Shown here: one piece after another, positions 1 through 7,380 of the stretch | Numbering within the stretch: position 1 is the stretch's first letter | Layout of the letters: each line of letters opens with the position of its first letter | Notes under the pieces: generated by a model | Told to the model about the DNA's origin: nothing | Databases searched by the model: none | Seen by the model: the letters and a program-made list of their open reading frames with translations, nothing else | Translations under genes and position numbers: made by a program | Assembly: GCA_902783095.1 (NCBI GenBank) | Contig: CACZPX010000107.1 | Span: forward strand, 1-15,400 | Origin: an uncultured Lachnospiraceae bacterium | GTDB taxonomy: Bacteria; Bacillota; Clostridia; Lachnospirales; Lachnospiraceae | Length of the DNA stretch: 15,400 nt | Direction of reading: 5' to 3'

Positions 1-42
1 GGGGGGTGTAAAAGAAATGTAAAGACCGCCCGCGGGGATCTG

Positions 43-70
43 TTGACTCTCCGCATAAAAGGGCTAAAAT
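43..70 (+). promoter_or_regulatory. Promoter of the Nudix gene
   Basis: The -35 box TTGACT (43-48) and the -10 box TAAAAT (65-70) are separated by 16 bases, close to the vegetative sigma-factor consensus. Transcription would begin near 77. This site decides the start of the following gene: an in-frame ATG at 69 lies inside the -10 box and would not be in the mRNA, whereas the ATG at 102 lies about 25 bases into the transcript. Confidence 0.65.
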
Positions 71-101
71 GAAGAAAAACACTTTCAGAAAAGAGGAGAA
101 T

Positions 102-665
102 ATGGACGATTCCAAACTGCTCTGGACCGTACATTCCAGAAAAAGCATCTGCCACACGCCCGTGTTCGACGTGCTCGCCCAGGAGGAGACGGCCGCGGAC
201 GGCCTGTCCGGCACCTACGTGGCCATAGACGCCCCGGACTGGGTGGTGGTGGTCCCCGTACACGGCGGCAGCTTTTTTATGGTAAAGCAGTGGCGCCACG
301 GCATGGAGGCCCTATCCGTGGAGTTTCCGGCGGGCGTGTGCGAACCCGGCGAAGACCCCGCCGTGACGGCCGCGCGCGAACTGCGCGAAGAGACCGGCTG
401 CCTTGCCGGCAAACTCACCCTGCTGTGCACCTGCAATCCCAACCCGGCGCTCTTTAAAAACCGCCTGTCCGTCTTTCTGGCGGAGGACCTGACGCCCACC
501 GGCAGGCAGGAGCTGGACGCCGACGAATACATCAACGCCTTTGAAGTTCCGATGGAGGACCTGATGCAGAACTTTGGCACGGGACAGTATCAGCACGCCT
601 ATACCGGCATGGCTCTGGGAATGTACCTGCGGCATAGGCTGACAAACGGGGAACCCGTCTGCTGA
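102..665 (+). CDS. Nudix hydrolase, ADP-ribose pyrophosphatase type
   Basis: This 187-residue cytoplasmic protein belongs to the Nudix hydrolases, Mg-dependent enzymes that split nucleoside diphosphates linked to another moiety. A complete Nudix box lies at residues 78-100: G, five residues, E, seven residues, then REL-R-EE-T-G. This supplies the helix and the metal-binding glutamates. The upstream strand DWVVVVPVHGG and the phrase KQWRHGMEALSVEFPAG resemble the ADP-ribose pyrophosphatase group (NudF/YqkG-like, where this segment reads QYR and E-PAG), so ADP-ribose or a similar NDP-sugar is the likeliest substrate. Start 102 was chosen over an in-frame ATG at 69 because it follows AGAGGAG (93-98 region) and because 69 falls inside the promoter. 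The spacing from AGGAG to the ATG is short, 3 bases. The gene is followed by a strong terminator, so it is probably monocistronic. The exact substrate is unproven. Confidence 0.9.
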   Translation: MDDSKLLWTVHSRKSICHTPVFDVLAQEETAADGLSGTYVAIDAPDWVVVVPVHGGSFFMVKQWRHGMEALSVEFPAGVCEPGEDPAVTAARELREETGCLAGKLTLLCTCNPNPALFKNRLSVFLAEDLTPTGRQELDADEYINAFEVPMEDLMQNFGTGQYQHAYTGMALGMYLRHRLTNGEPVC

Positions 666-703
666 CCGGACGGCGCAGCCGTTTTGACCCTGTTAAAAAT
701 GCA

Positions 704-738
704 AAAACTGACCGTTATCATACGGTCAGTTTTGTTTT
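704..738 (+). terminator. Intrinsic terminator after the Nudix gene
   Basis: A perfect 12-bp stem (AAAACTGACCGT at 704-715 pairing with ACGGTCAGTTTT at 722-733) has a 6-base loop and runs into a T-rich tail, TTTTGTTTT. This is a textbook factor-independent terminator. It lies 38 bases after the stop codon. Confidence 0.9.
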
Positions 739-743
739 ATGAT
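715..743 (+). promoter_or_regulatory. Possible promoter of the pyridoxal kinase gene, inside the terminator
   Basis: TTATCA (715-720) and TATGAT (738-743) are separated by 17 bases and would give a transcript starting near 750, about 20 bases before the kinase ATG. The -10 is good and the -35 is weak (4 of 6). The kinase must have its own promoter or depend on read-through, since a strong terminator precedes it. This is the best candidate I see in the gap. Confidence 0.35.
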
Positions 744-770
744 GGTTATATCCAAAAAAAGGAGTCCGCT

Positions 771-1604
771 ATGAAAAGAGTTCTCACCGTTCAGGATATT
801 TCCTGCCTTGGCAAGTGCAGCCTCACCGTTGCCCTGCCGCTCATCTCCGCCTGCGGGAGCGAGGCCGTGATCCTTCCCACGGCGCTGCTCTCCACGCATA
901 CCATGTTCAGGAACTTCACCTTTAAAGACCTGTCCGACCAGATCCGGCCCATCATGAACCACTGGAAGTCGGAGGGCATCACCTTTGACGCGATCTACAC
1001 CGGCTATCTGGGCACCGCGGAGGAGATCGACCTGATCCTGGAACTGATCGAGACCTTCCGCACGCCGCAGACGCTGGTCGTGGTAGACCCCGCCATGGGC
1101 GACAACGGCAGGCTGTACACAGGCTTTGACGAGGCTTACGCCAAAAAGAACGCGTCCCTGTGCGCCGTGGGCGACCTGATCCTCCCCAACATCACCGAGG
1201 CCTGCTTTATGACGGATACCGAATACCGTACCGACTATGACGAGACGTATGTAAAGGAGCTGCTGGGCAAACTCACCGCGACCGGCGCAAAGACAGCCGC
1301 GCTGACCGGCGTCTCCCTTCAGCCGGGAAAGACCGGTGTGATGGGCCTGGACAGCCAGAGAGGCAATTACTACGTGTATCAGAACGACAGGGTGCCCGCT
1401 TCCTATCACGGGACTGGCGACATCTTTTCCAGCGTGGCCGTAGGCGCCGTCATGGCCGGCAAAACCTGGCAGGACGGCCTGCGGATCGCCGCGGATTTTA
1501 CCGCCCGCACCATACAGGCCACCTTGCAGAACCCGCGGGAGCCCTGGTACGGCGTCGATTTTGAGACCGTGATCCCGGAGCTGGTGGAGATGCTCCGTCA
1601 CTGA
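771..1604 (+). CDS. pdxY: Pyridoxal/pyridoxamine kinase, PdxY-like
   Basis: This 277-residue ribokinase-superfamily protein should phosphorylate pyridoxal, pyridoxamine or pyridoxine at the 5' hydroxyl using ATP, in vitamin B6 salvage. The N-terminus MKRVLTVQDISCLGKCS and the following ILPTALLSTHT resemble PdxY/PdxK substrate-site segments. VDPAMGDNGRLY (105-116) and LILPNITEA (136-144) are family motifs. GTGD (214-217) is the anion hole plus catalytic aspartate. Its length matches the family (about 275-290). The start at 771 has AGGAG at 760-764 with a 6-base gap. The open frame reaches back to 684, but that extension crosses the upstream terminator and was rejected. PdxY versus PdxK versus the Firmicute pyridoxamine kinase subgroup cannot be settled by eye. 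Some ThiD-like enzymes in Firmicutes also act on pyridoxal, but this sequence reads as the PdxY branch. Confidence 0.9.
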   Translation: MKRVLTVQDISCLGKCSLTVALPLISACGSEAVILPTALLSTHTMFRNFTFKDLSDQIRPIMNHWKSEGITFDAIYTGYLGTAEEIDLILELIETFRTPQTLVVVDPAMGDNGRLYTGFDEAYAKKNASLCAVGDLILPNITEACFMTDTEYRTDYDETYVKELLGKLTATGAKTAALTGVSLQPGKTGVMGLDSQRGNYYVYQNDRVPASYHGTGDIFSSVAVGAVMAGKTWQDGLRIAADFTARTIQATLQNPREPWYGVDFETVIPELVEMLRH

Positions 1605-1633
1605 TCTGCAGCAATACGTTCTTTCGCAGGTCC

Positions 1634-1657
1634 GTCCGCGCATGCGCAGGCGCGGAC
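1634..1657. other. GC-rich hairpin after the kinase gene
   Basis: GTCCGCGC (1634-1641) pairs with GCGCGGAC (1650-1657) around an 8-base loop. There is no T-run on either side, so it is more likely an mRNA 3'-end stabilising structure than a terminator on its own. It lies upstream of a second hairpin that has T-runs. Confidence 0.5.
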
Positions 1658-1683
1658 GTTCACACGGGCCTGCTAATCTTGCG

Positions 1684-1720
1684 AAAACGCGGGCCCTTTG
1701 TCGGGCCCGCGCCTGCTTTT
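1684..1720. terminator. Bidirectional terminator between convergent genes
   Basis: A 9-bp GC stem (CGCGGGCCC at 1688-1696 with GGGCCCGCG at 1703-1711) has the loop TTTGTC. On the minus strand it is followed at once by TTTT (1687-1684). On the plus strand TTTT follows at 1717-1720. It sits directly after the stop codon of the minus-strand secreted protein gene (1722) and 83 bases after the kinase stop, so it can serve both. Confidence 0.75.
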
Positions 1721-1721
1721 C

Positions 1722-3341
1722 TCAATGGTACCAGTACGTGCCGCTCAGGCTCGCCGAGGCGCCGTTTCGCAGGTTCACCCATTCCGCATCGTCAAAGGTG
1801 AATTTCACCTCCCTGACGGAATACGGTGCCAGATCCAGGCGGAGGGTCCCGAACCGCTGGGACGCGATGCGGCTGCCGCCCGCGGACACGGACGCCTTAA
1901 CGTAGTTGTAGCCGTTGACGGTATACCGGGTGTTGTTGACCACGTAAGCCCTGAGCACCAGGTTCCCGCCGGAATAGGACAGTTTTTTGGCCACGATCCG
2001 CACCCCGCTGCCGTAATCGCCTACGGAAGAGGACGGATAGAAATACTTCGCGTTGGACTTTACCGTTATGGTCTTCTTCGCGGTGGCGCCGCTGGAGGTG
2101 CGCACGGTGATCACCGCGGTCCCGGACGATACGCCGCGCACCTTTCCGCTGCTGCTCACGGTCGCTACGCCGGTGTCGGAACTGGAATAGGTCACGGAAT
2201 CCGAAGAGGGCGTGACCGCGGCGGAAAGCCTGATGGAAAAGCCCGCCGTTACGGTGTCGTTTCCGCTTAGGGTCACCTTCCCCTTTACGGCGTTTTTCTT
2301 CCACTGCGCGTACAGCGTTACCGTGGCCCCGTCTTTTTTGCTCAGCGATACCACCGTGGCCCTGTTCTTATAGGCCGTCCCGCTGCCGTCCTTTTTGGTA
2401 TTCCAGCCCGCAAAGGTGTAGCCGGTGCGCTTAAACCGGTTTGCCGGCAGCTGGTTTTCCTGTCCCCAGTAGTACTTTTTGGCCGTCATGCTGCCGGTGC
2501 CGCCGTTGGCGGAAAACTTTACGGTATACCGGTTCTGTTTCCACATGGCGTACAGCCGCACCACGTCGTCCGGCTCGTCGCAGGGGCCTACCTTTTTGTC
2601 GTAAAGGTTTTTGACGGTCGCCTTATCTTTTATCACACTCCCGGTGCAGTCCACTTTCAAGCCTTCGAACGTAAATCCCACCATTGTGAAACGGTTGGCC
2701 GGCAGCGTAAAGGGTTCCCCGGCGGTCCCTGTCATCTTCTTCATGGTCCCCTTGCCGCCGTTTGCTATGAAAACGACCGGGTAGGTGCTGCCGCCGTACA
2801 GGCCGCGGCAGTAGGGAATGTACCCCCGGGTAAAGCCGCCCACCGCTTCGCTGCCCTCCAGCGTGGTGGCTGCGAAGGTCTTATTGAGCGGTTCATCGTA
2901 GGCTTTGATCCGCTTCCATGTTTTTATGGTCCCGTTGTAGGTGATATTGCTGCCGCCGGGACAGTTTCCCAAAGCCATGAAGCCAAATTTGGTGAGCGTA
3001 CTCGGCAGCCGGAACGACCGGGCCCCCATTTCAAAGAAGAGATAATTCCCCAGATAGGTGATCCCCTCTCTTACAACGACCTTCTTCACGTCCCGACGGA
3101 ATTTCCACCAGCCCACGCCCGGCTTTACGTCCGGATCAAACTGGGCATAATCGTAATCGTAGGTGGCGCCGGTACCCCAAAGGGTCAGCGTGCCGTCTTT
3201 CTGGTACTTCCACCGGACGTTCTTCCCGCACTTTCCGGAGGCCACCACCGGGCTGCTTTCGGCAAATACCGGTACGGCAAAGAGGAAAAGGAGGATAAAA
3301 CAGGCTGCCGTGACGAGGGTTTTTTTCATTGCGTTTTTCAT
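1722..3341 (-). CDS. Secreted surface protein with BspA-like LRR, InlB B-repeats and a Big2 domain
   Basis: This 539-residue protein begins with a signal peptide: a basic MKNAMKKT, a hydrophobic core at 9-24, and likely cleavage after VFA at residue 27. In order it then shows: an N-terminal module GKCGKNVRWKYQKDGTLTLWGTG (36-58) of the type that opens BspA/LRR_5 proteins; a short LRR_5-like stretch around 88-127 (VVREGITYLGNYLFF, RLPSTLTKFGFMALGNC); two InlB B-repeat/Flg_new modules at about 188-267 and 272-347 (each with ANGG-G-M, LPANRF and G-TF-G); a Big2 Ig-like domain at 353-427 (VTYSSSDTGVATVSSSGKVRGVSSGTAVITV); and a C-terminal beta-rich module at 433-539. No LPXTG, SLH, choline-binding or C-terminal TM anchor is visible. 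The start is supported by AAAGGAAA upstream. An inner Met at residue 5 lacks a ribosome binding site. A role in surface binding or adhesion is inferred from family architecture only. Confidence 0.85.
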   Translation of the reverse strand: MKNAMKKTLVTAACFILLFLFAVPVFAESSPVVASGKCGKNVRWKYQKDGTLTLWGTGATYDYDYAQFDPDVKPGVGWWKFRRDVKKVVVREGITYLGNYLFFEMGARSFRLPSTLTKFGFMALGNCPGGSNITYNGTIKTWKRIKAYDEPLNKTFAATTLEGSEAVGGFTRGYIPYCRGLYGGSTYPVVFIANGGKGTMKKMTGTAGEPFTLPANRFTMVGFTFEGLKVDCTGSVIKDKATVKNLYDKKVGPCDEPDDVVRLYAMWKQNRYTVKFSANGGTGSMTAKKYYWGQENQLPANRFKRTGYTFAGWNTKKDGSGTAYKNRATVVSLSKKDGATVTLYAQWKKNAVKGKVTLSGNDTVTAGFSIRLSAAVTPSSDSVTYSSSDTGVATVSSSGKVRGVSSGTAVITVRTSSGATAKKTITVKSNAKYFYPSSSVGDYGSGVRIVAKKLSYSGGNLVLRAYVVNNTRYTVNGYNYVKASVSAGGSRIASQRFGTLRLDLAPYSVREVKFTFDDAEWVNLRNGASASLSGTYWYH

Positions 3342-3383
3342 TGCAGGCTTTCCTTTAGGGGTGTGATAAACAGTGATGTTATA

Positions 3384-3412
3384 AATATAGCAGAATATTT
3401 ACAGGATGTCCA
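3384..3412 (-). promoter_or_regulatory. Promoter of the secreted protein gene
   Basis: Read on the minus strand, TGGACA (3412-3407; 5 of 6 to consensus) and TATATT (3389-3384) are separated by exactly 17 bases in an AT-rich pocket of otherwise GC-rich DNA. Transcription would start near 3377, giving a leader of about 35 bases that carries the AAAGGAAA ribosome binding site. Confidence 0.7.
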
Positions 3413-3460
3413 ATGGATGAAAAATCAGCGGGAAACGCCGCTCCATGCTCATGAGGGGGC

Positions 3461-3522
3461 GGGTCCCAAATGCAAAGGCCGGCCCCCGTGCAAGCACGGT
3501 GCCGGCCTTGCGCCCGGGACCC
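3461..3522 (-). terminator. Large hairpin, probable terminator of the tetronate operon
   Basis: An outer arm GGGTCCC (3461-3467) pairs with GGGACCC (3516-3522). Inside it, GCAAAGGCCGGC (3472-3483) pairs with GCCGGCCTTGC (3501-3511), with CCGTG/CACGG closing the loop. It begins 8 bases past the permease stop codon. The tail on the minus strand is only modestly T-rich, so it may act as a 3'-end barrier to RNA decay as well as, or instead of, a terminator. Confidence 0.6.
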
Positions 3523-3529
3523 TGTCGGA

Positions 3530-4942
3530 TCACATGAATATGCTCAAGATCAATACTTCTACCACACCTACAGCCCAGGCTATGGTGGAGGTCACGGACC
3601 AGATGCGCAGCTGCTCTTTTGCTTCGGAGACGCCCAGGGTACGGTTGACGACCCAGAAATAGCTGTCGTTGAAGTAGCCGAAGAACAGGGAACCCACGCA
3701 GCAGGCAATGGCGCCCAGCATGGGGCTTGCGCCGCCGGCGATCATGATCGGAGCGGTGATGGAGGCCGCGGTGGTCATGGCGACCGTACCGGAACCCTGC
3801 ACAAAGCGCATCAGCGTGGAGATGAGCAGCGGAAGCAGGATCAGCGGGATAGCGGTCTTGGCCAGGCCGGCTGCCATATAGGCACCCAGACCGGAGTCGG
3901 TGATGATGCGGCCGAGCGCGCCGCCGCCGCCGGTCACCAGCATGATGATACCCGCAGAGGCCATGCCCTTTTCCATCTCCTGTAAGATGGTCTGTCTGCT
4001 GAACGGTCTGCCCAGCGTAAAGATGGCGACGATCAGGCCAATGCCGACGGCCACGATGGGCTGGCCCAGGAAGATCAGGGCTTTCCAGAACGCACCCTCG
4101 GCACCGGCCGCGGAAGCGATGGTGTTGATCAGGATCAGAACGATCGGGAGCAGCAGGGGCATAAAGGACGCCAGCGCGCCGGGCACGCCTTCCATATCCA
4201 TGTGGAACGCCGCCTCGTAGTCGGGCTCACGATAAGGCGCTTCCGTGATGTTGCCGTCCTCGTCCGGGATGCGATAGAACTTCTTGGCCAGGCTCTTTCT
4301 GGCGTAGATGATGCAGGCGACCGCCATGGGCAGGGCCAGCACGATGGTCAGCAGGATAAAGATACCCACGTCAATGCCGAAGATACCGCAGACGCCCAGC
4401 GGGCCGGGTGTCGGAGGCACCAGGGAGTGGGTGATGACCAGGCCGGCTGCTAGCGCGACGCCCAGGCTGATCACGGACTTCTTGGTGGTCCGGGACAGCG
4501 CCTTTGCGATGGGGGACAGCACCACGAAACCGGAATCGCAGAAGATCGGGATGGATACCAGGAAACCGGTGATGGCCAGCGCCTCTTCTTCCTTGCCCTT
4601 GCCAAAGAGCTTTAAGAAGGTATAGGCCATGCGTTTTGCGGCGCCGGACACCTCAAAGATCTGGCCCATCATCACGCCGAAGCCGATGATGATACCGATG
4701 CTGCCCAGGGTGCCGCCAAAGCCGCCCGTGATGGAGTTGATGATGCTGACGCCGGACTTTTCCGCGCCGGCCGCATCCACGATGGTGGTCGCAGACAGCG
4801 GCATGCCGCCGATCAGGCCCACGATGATCGTTGCCAGGATCAGGGCCAGGAAGGCCTGGATCTTGGTCTTCAATACGAGAATGATCAGGACTGCGATACC
4901 GATCAGCAGACCGATCAACATTCTTGTACCGTTAATTTCCAT
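3530..4942 (-). CDS. GntP-family sugar-acid:H+ symporter
   Basis: This 470-residue polytopic membrane protein belongs to the GntP/DsdX family of proton symporters for gluconate and other sugar acids. It has many hydrophobic segments (for example 8-24, 30-45, 81-97, 122-140, 158-176, 191-213), ending in one at 451-469. Family signatures are FLVSIPIFCDSGFVVLSPIAK (127-147, seen in two overlapping parts) and THSLVPPTPGPLG (171-183). A hydrophilic cytoplasmic loop lies at about 215-245. The length matches the family (about 440-470). It is the last gene of the operon, 39 bases after the PdxA2 gene, with a GGAGAGGAGAG-type ribosome binding site. Beside DUF1537 kinases and PdxA2, the likely cargo is a four-carbon sugar acid such as D-threonate or an erythronate, rather than gluconate. 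That cargo is inferred from context. Confidence 0.9.
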   Translation of the reverse strand: MEINGTRMLIGLLIGIAVLIILVLKTKIQAFLALILATIIVGLIGGMPLSATTIVDAAGAEKSGVSIINSITGGFGGTLGSIGIIIGFGVMMGQIFEVSGAAKRMAYTFLKLFGKGKEEEALAITGFLVSIPIFCDSGFVVLSPIAKALSRTTKKSVISLGVALAAGLVITHSLVPPTPGPLGVCGIFGIDVGIFILLTIVLALPMAVACIIYARKSLAKKFYRIPDEDGNITEAPYREPDYEAAFHMDMEGVPGALASFMPLLLPIVLILINTIASAAGAEGAFWKALIFLGQPIVAVGIGLIVAIFTLGRPFSRQTILQEMEKGMASAGIIMLVTGGGGALGRIITDSGLGAYMAAGLAKTAIPLILLPLLISTLMRFVQGSGTVAMTTAASITAPIMIAGGASPMLGAIACCVGSLFFGYFNDSYFWVVNRTLGVSEAKEQLRIWSVTSTIAWAVGVVEVLILSIFM

Positions 4943-4981
4943 TAGAGTCTCTCCTCTCCTCTTTTGTGAAAATGTTCCGTC

Positions 4982-5980
4982 TTATCTGGTGAAATACGGT
5001 GCGTACTTCGCCGCCAGGCGGATGGCTTCCTTCATGCTCACGGCGCCGGCGATGCCCTTGCCGGCAATGTCAAAGGCGGTACCGTGATCCACCGAGGTGC
5101 GCAGGATCGGCATGCCGTTCGTGATGGAGATGGTACGGTCAAAATCCAGCGTCTTGGTGGCGATGTGCCCCTGGTCATGATACAGGGACAGAACGGAATT
5201 GTACTTCCCGAGCGCGGTCTGATGGAACACGGAATCCGCGGGCACGGGTCCGGCTACGTCGTAGCCCATCTTCTTGAGCTCTTCCACGGCAGGCGCGATC
5301 TCGTTCACCTCTTCCCAGCCGAACAGTCCGTGTTCGCCGGAATGCGGGTTTAAGCCTGCCACGGCCATGGTCCCCTCGGTCACGCCGAGACGCCGCAGCG
5401 CCTCCGTGCAGCGGACCACGTAGTCGATGATGCGTTCCTTCTTGATCTGGTCCAGCATGGCGCGCAGCGACAGGTGTCTGGTCAGAAAGAACACGCGCAT
5501 GCCGTTGGTCTCGAACATCGTGAGCGGATCCTCCGTCCCGGTCAGGGCGCCGAAGATCTCGGTGTGGCCGATAAAGTTGATCTCGGCCGCATGCAGCGAC
5601 TCCTTGTTGATGGGGGTGGTCGCCACGGCGTCCGCCTTGCCGTCCATGGTCAGGCGGATGCTCTTTTCGATGTACTCGAAGGCCGCCTTGCCGCACATCG
5701 CGGAGATCTTGCCGAACTCGAACTTCTCCATGTCGATGTTGTCCAGGTCGATCAGGTTTAAGACGCCCTCGCGGTAATCTCCGTCCGCGGGATCCGCGAC
5801 GACGTTCACCGCCAGGTTTTCGCCGGTGATCTTCACCGCGTTCTCCACCACCTTTTTGTCGCCGATCACGATGCAGTCGGTAATGGCAAACAGTTCTTTG
5901 TCTGCCACGGACTTGACCACGATCTCGGGGCCGATACCGGCCGGATCGCCCAAAGGAACTGCGATCAAAGGTTTCTTCAC
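4982..5980 (-). CDS. pdxA2: PdxA2-type 4-phospho-D-threonate 3-dehydrogenase
   Basis: This 332-residue protein is of the PdxA superfamily, NAD- and metal-dependent oxidative decarboxylases. It starts MKKPLIAVPLGDPAGIGPEI, the family N-terminus. The metal ligands expected from E. coli PdxA are present as His169 (TRHLSLR), His213 (NPHSGEHG) and His268 (YHDQGH). TTPINKESL (121-129) and GTAFDIAGKG (300-309) are conserved. PdxA itself makes part of vitamin B6. The PdxA2 branch, encoded beside DUF1537 kinases, converts 4-phospho-D-threonate or 4-phospho-D-erythronate to dihydroxyacetone phosphate, CO2 and NADH. The neighbours place this copy in the second branch. The start is GTG: the sequence before it is GGGAGGAG plus 8 bases, a good ribosome binding site, and no ATG competes. 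A 76-base gap holding two hairpins separates it from the preceding kinase gene. Confidence 0.88.
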   Translation of the reverse strand: MKKPLIAVPLGDPAGIGPEIVVKSVADKELFAITDCIVIGDKKVVENAVKITGENLAVNVVADPADGDYREGVLNLIDLDNIDMEKFEFGKISAMCGKAAFEYIEKSIRLTMDGKADAVATTPINKESLHAAEINFIGHTEIFGALTGTEDPLTMFETNGMRVFFLTRHLSLRAMLDQIKKERIIDYVVRCTEALRRLGVTEGTMAVAGLNPHSGEHGLFGWEEVNEIAPAVEELKKMGYDVAGPVPADSVFHQTALGKYNSVLSLYHDQGHIATKTLDFDRTISITNGMPILRTSVDHGTAFDIAGKGIAGAVSMKEAIRLAAKYAPYFTR

Positions 5981-6001
5981 TCCTCTTTCTCCTCCCTTCC
6001 T

Positions 6002-6050
6002 CCGGCTCTGCGCCGGATGATTATCTCCGCCGGGCCCGCGCGGGGCCCGG
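6002..6050 (-). other. Two intercistronic hairpins between kinase and pdxA2
   Basis: CCGGGCCC (6030-6037) pairs perfectly with GGGCCCGG (6043-6050) around GCGCG, just past the kinase stop codon. A second, smaller stem CCGGC/GCCGG (6002-6006, 6012-6016) follows, immediately ahead of the pdxA2 ribosome binding site. Neither has a T-run on the minus strand, so these look like RNA-processing or stability elements that set the relative output of upstream and downstream genes, not terminators. Function is inferred. Confidence 0.6.
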
Positions 6051-6056
6051 TTAAGA

Positions 6057-7361
6057 TCAGATAAACAGTTTCTCTTTTAAGTAGGTGATGCACCGCGCGA
6101 TGGCGTCCTCACCGCCCTGGCTGCCGCCCTTGGTGATGATGTGCACCCCGTCAAAGGACCCCTTTAGGAAGGTCCCGTAGGCCGCCAGCGGCAAAACCTC
6201 TTCGCGCAGGCGCAGGCCCGCCGTGCCGAAACGCTCGCATACGGCGACCGTCACGTCCCCGCCGCTGGTGTACAGCGCGCGGAAGGCCGGCTTGGCGCAG
6301 AAGAGCCGCCAGGCGATCTCCGCAAAGGAGCGGTTGATGATGCCCGTCACGTCGTCCATGGAGCACTGCATCGCTTCCATGTAGGGTTTAAAATCGATGC
6401 GGTTTTCCGGATAGATGCCGTCGCCGGTCACGGTCAGGATCTGATGGTCACCGGTCTGCGCCAGGATCTCCTCCACCACGCGGCGGATCTCCTGTTCGCG
6501 GGCCGCTTCGCTCTCCAAAAGCCTTCTGGTTTCCACCATCACGCCCGCCGTGCGCTGGGACAGCCACAGGTGTTCCATCTGCGCGCGCGTATTCGGGTGG
6601 ACGCTCCCCACGACCGCCAGGATCAGGCCGGACGGCCGGGACTCCTTGGGCGCGATCAGCTTGCGCGCCATGGTCGCCGTGAACACGCCGGGATCGACCG
6701 CGATGATCTTTTTTCCGCTCTCGATCGCGGCGTCCGCGATCAGGTCCAGATCCTCCTGCGTGATGCAGTCAAAGACGATGGTCCGGTTGCCCGCTTCTGC
6801 AAGCGCGCCGATCCGGTCCGCCAGATAGTACGGGCCCCGCATCATCTCGTCCATCAGGATCCGCGCCACCCCGTATTTGCTCTGCCTGCGGAACTGCTCC
6901 ACCACGTCGGAGGACTTTACCGGGGTCTTGGGGTCGATCGCGATGCCGGTCTTGTGCAGCGGAATGCCGTCCACCAGCATAAAGCCGCCGCAGACGATGC
7001 GTCCCGTGGCCGGGAAGCAGGGGGCGGCAATGGCGATGTAGTCCGGCCCCAGGCAGTCCAGCATGGCGTCGGTCTCGCTGCCCAGATTGCCGCGCAGCGT
7101 GCTGTCGATCCTGTGCGCATATACCTTGACGTCTTCGCCCGCCAGGGCCTCACAGGCCGCGTAGACCCGCTCGTAGGCCAGTTCGGGACTGATCCCGCGG
7201 GAATCCGTGGGATAGATCACACAGTCGCTCTCCCGCAGGGTCTCCGCGTCCACCGCGGAAAGGTTCAGCACGGTGTTCGCCCGGTAGTTCATCTTGCGCA
7301 GCAGAACGCCCGTCGCGTTTCCGCCGGTCAGATCGTCGGCGATCACTACACATTCCAGCAT
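6057..7361 (-). CDS. Four-carbon acid sugar kinase, DUF1537 (short form, DtnK-like)
   Basis: This 434-residue kinase is of the DUF1537 family, which phosphorylates four-carbon sugar acids at O4. The N-terminal sugar-binding domain (about 1-230) shows CVVIADDLTGGNATG (4-18), TDSRG (52-56) and RIDSTLRGNLGSE (84-96), the family's substrate-binding signatures. The C-terminal nucleotide-binding domain (about 245-430) shows VVGSVHPNTRAQ (250-261), TSGGDVT (365-371) and ITKGGSQGGEDAI (409-421). The length is normal for DtnK/OtnK. It begins 19 bases after the stop of the other DUF1537 gene, with AAAGGAG about 10 bases before the ATG. It is directly followed by pdxA2, the arrangement known for D-threonate kinase plus 4-phosphothreonate dehydrogenase, so D-threonate or D-erythronate is the likeliest substrate. 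The final specificity (DtnK versus OtnK) cannot be read by eye. Confidence 0.88.
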   Translation of the reverse strand: MLECVVIADDLTGGNATGVLLRKMNYRANTVLNLSAVDAETLRESDCVIYPTDSRGISPELAYERVYAACEALAGEDVKVYAHRIDSTLRGNLGSETDAMLDCLGPDYIAIAAPCFPATGRIVCGGFMLVDGIPLHKTGIAIDPKTPVKSSDVVEQFRRQSKYGVARILMDEMMRGPYYLADRIGALAEAGNRTIVFDCITQEDLDLIADAAIESGKKIIAVDPGVFTATMARKLIAPKESRPSGLILAVVGSVHPNTRAQMEHLWLSQRTAGVMVETRRLLESEAAREQEIRRVVEEILAQTGDHQILTVTGDGIYPENRIDFKPYMEAMQCSMDDVTGIINRSFAEIAWRLFCAKPAFRALYTSGGDVTVAVCERFGTAGLRLREEVLPLAAYGTFLKGSFDGVHIITKGGSQGGEDAIARCITYLKEKLFI

Positions 7362-7380
7362 GGGTCAGGCTCTCCTTTTC

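Noticed and set aside
69..101. Earlier start for the Nudix gene at 69
   Set aside because: The ATG overlaps the predicted -10 box and lacks a Shine-Dalgarno sequence.
684..770. Earlier start for the pyridoxal kinase at 684
   Set aside because: It would run through the terminator stem, has no ribosome binding site, and adds residues absent from the family.
3342..3529. A further gene in the gap between the secreted protein and the permease
   Set aside because: The short open frames here overlap the promoter and the large hairpin and have no ribosome binding site or recognisable protein. The gap is explained by a promoter and a terminator.
4982..5980. PdxA as a vitamin B6 biosynthesis enzyme, linked to the pyridoxal kinase at 771
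   Set aside because: The gene sits between a DUF1537 kinase and a GntP permease, the known PdxA2 setting. The B6 salvage kinase is on the other strand in a separate transcription unit, and no other DXP-dependent B6 gene is present.
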